Below, piece after piece: positions 63,753 to 64,000 of a stretch of 64,000 bases of DNA. Positions within the stretch are counted from its first letter, which is position 1, and every line of letters starts with the position of its first letter. This DNA comes from Megalopta genalis (Eukaryota > Arthropoda > Insecta > Hymenoptera > Halictidae). The notes beneath the pieces are model-generated. The model ran no database searches and was not told where the DNA came from. It saw nothing but the letters and a program-made list of their open reading frames with translations. The DNA lies in contig NW_027476729.1 of assembly GCF_051020955.1 (NCBI RefSeq), forward strand, positions 85,521 through 149,520, read 5' to 3'. Position numbers and translations under genes: made by a program.

Positions 63753-64000
63753 ATTTGAAGTTAAACCTTCTACTCCGCATTGATTTGAAGCTAAATCATG
63801 TGTTTCGCATGCATCTTTGAAGCTAAACCTTCTATTCCGCATTGATTTGAAGCTAAATTCTGTGTTTCGCATGCATGTGAAGCTAAACCTTCTACTCCGC
63901 ATTGATTTGAAGCTAAATCATGTGTTTCGCATTCATTTGAAGCTAAACCTTTTCTTACTCCGCATTGATTTGTAGCCAAATATGTGTTTCGCATGGATTT

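Larger units (their letters stand above)
58980..63760. repeat. Right-end block pair with trimer elements
   Basis: About 58,980-59,830 recurs at 62,950-63,760 (offset about 3,960), and a partial copy lies at 59,990-60,560. Shared variants are accatctactccac, gatttgatgctaac, ttcatatgc, ctacaccgc, gtgtctcgcatg, a truncated trimer element, acctgctactccgc and gccaaataatg. Sequence divergence and indels are higher than anywhere else in the window. Confidence 0.78.
1..64000. repeat. Satellite array, 60-bp dimer of 30-bp monomers
   Basis: Every part of the window aligns to a 60-bp unit made of two 30-bp monomers. Both begin with atttgaagctaaa and end with cgcat. Monomer A continues with ccttctactc and monomer B with tcatgtgttt; the two agree at about 22 of 30 positions. 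The 60-bp register holds for kilobases at a time and shifts only at single-base indels or by 30 bp where an odd number of monomers was gained or lost. Consensus G+C is about 23 of 60. Each dimer normally contains one cgcatgcattt junction, with overlapping gcatgc and atgcat palindromes. Both window edges lie inside the array. Known behaviour of such DNA: amplification by unequal exchange or gene conversion in eukaryotic heterochromatin. The species and chromosomal site are not visible. Confidence 0.97.
40175..64000. other. Indel-rich part of the array
   Basis: From a one-base deletion near 40,181 onward, single-base gains and losses occur every one to several hundred bases: gtgttcgc, gtgttttcgc, gcattgaag, tttgaaagc, ctaaaacc, ctaacc, tttgagcta and others. 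Between about 15.2 and 20.7 kb there are none. Most fall in runs of t, a or c. No open frame here exceeds about 310 codons. Compared with matching blocks to the left, indels outnumber substitutions. The stretch 55.5-58.7 kb is milder and 59-64 kb is worst. Confidence 0.8.

Noticed and set aside
1..64000. CRISPR array
   Set aside because: There are no unique spacers. The whole 60-bp period is repeated, both halves are related to each other, and no cas-like gene is present.
1..64000. Third plus frame (FEAKPSTPH, stop, FEAKSCVSHA) read through if UGA were reassigned
   Set aside because: TGA falls once per dimer and is TGT (Cys) in the cattgttttg variant, which would be neat under a UGA=Cys code. 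But gcttaacc also gives TAA in this frame, and nothing else indicates a variant genetic code.
1..64000. CENP-B box in the repeat unit
   Set aside because: The ttcg in tttcgcatgcatttg is not followed by the required spaced A and CGGG positions of the known motif.
1..64000. tRNA, rRNA or other structured RNA genes
   Set aside because: No stretch departs from the repeat for long enough. The only non-repeat patch (about 60,244-60,274) is too short and shows no fold or conserved box.
1..64000. Telomeric repeat or rDNA spacer
   Set aside because: There are no short G-rich telomere motifs and no rRNA-like sequence anywhere in the window. The period and composition do not match.

Overview
The window is one continuous tandem-repeat array. 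I find no unique flanking DNA, no RNA gene, no mobile-element gene and no convincing protein-coding gene. The basic period is 60 bp and consists of two related 30-bp monomers, called A and B here. Both share the core atttgaagctaaa and the end cgcat. In the consensus they match at about 22 of 30 positions. A carries cct-tctactc in the middle and B carries tca-tgtgttt. The consensus unit is about 38% G+C. The array fills the window from edge to edge, so about 1,070 dimers is a lower limit. Satellite DNA of this length with higher-order structure points to a eukaryotic chromosome (heterochromatic, pericentromeric or subtelomeric). The sequence does not identify the species.

Layout: diverged monomer variants are arranged in a fixed order and whole blocks are copied, giving a mosaic of higher-order repeats (HORs). 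Tandem or near-tandem duplications have periods of about 1,380 bp (1,801-4,560), 2,010 bp (9,041-13,061), 1,320 bp (12,350-14,990), 2,910 bp (13,660-18,470), 1,080 bp (18,565-20,310), 1,020 bp (21,420-23,270), 840 bp (23,530-24,740), 1,860 bp (29,080-31,796), 900 bp (31,790-33,170) and 2,340 bp (55,800-58,670). All are multiples of 30 or 60. Several blocks recur 10-40 kb away: 4.4-7.0 kb at 43.4-46.0 kb, 8.6-10.0 kb at 50.8-52.2 kb, and 27.4-29.5 kb at 38.5-40.3 and 53.1-55.5 kb. A distinctive trimer of diverged monomers occurs 14 times, ten of them in the last 4.7 kb.

Open frames: one plus-strand frame (peptide HVFRMHLKLN / LLLRIDLKLN) and one minus-strand frame (ASNACETHDL / ASNQCGVEGL) stay open for long stretches, up to 1,861 and 588 codons. 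I read these as by-products of a stop-free 60-bp unit. The plus frame carries nonsense and frameshift variants that were amplified along with the HORs, and I see no codon-position bias in the variants.

Quality: from about 40.18 kb to the end, single-base indels become frequent, mostly in short homopolymers. Copies of left-hand blocks there differ from their partners mainly by indels. This looks like poorer consensus sequence in the right third, with the worst patch near 60.2 kb, although real decay toward an array edge cannot be excluded.
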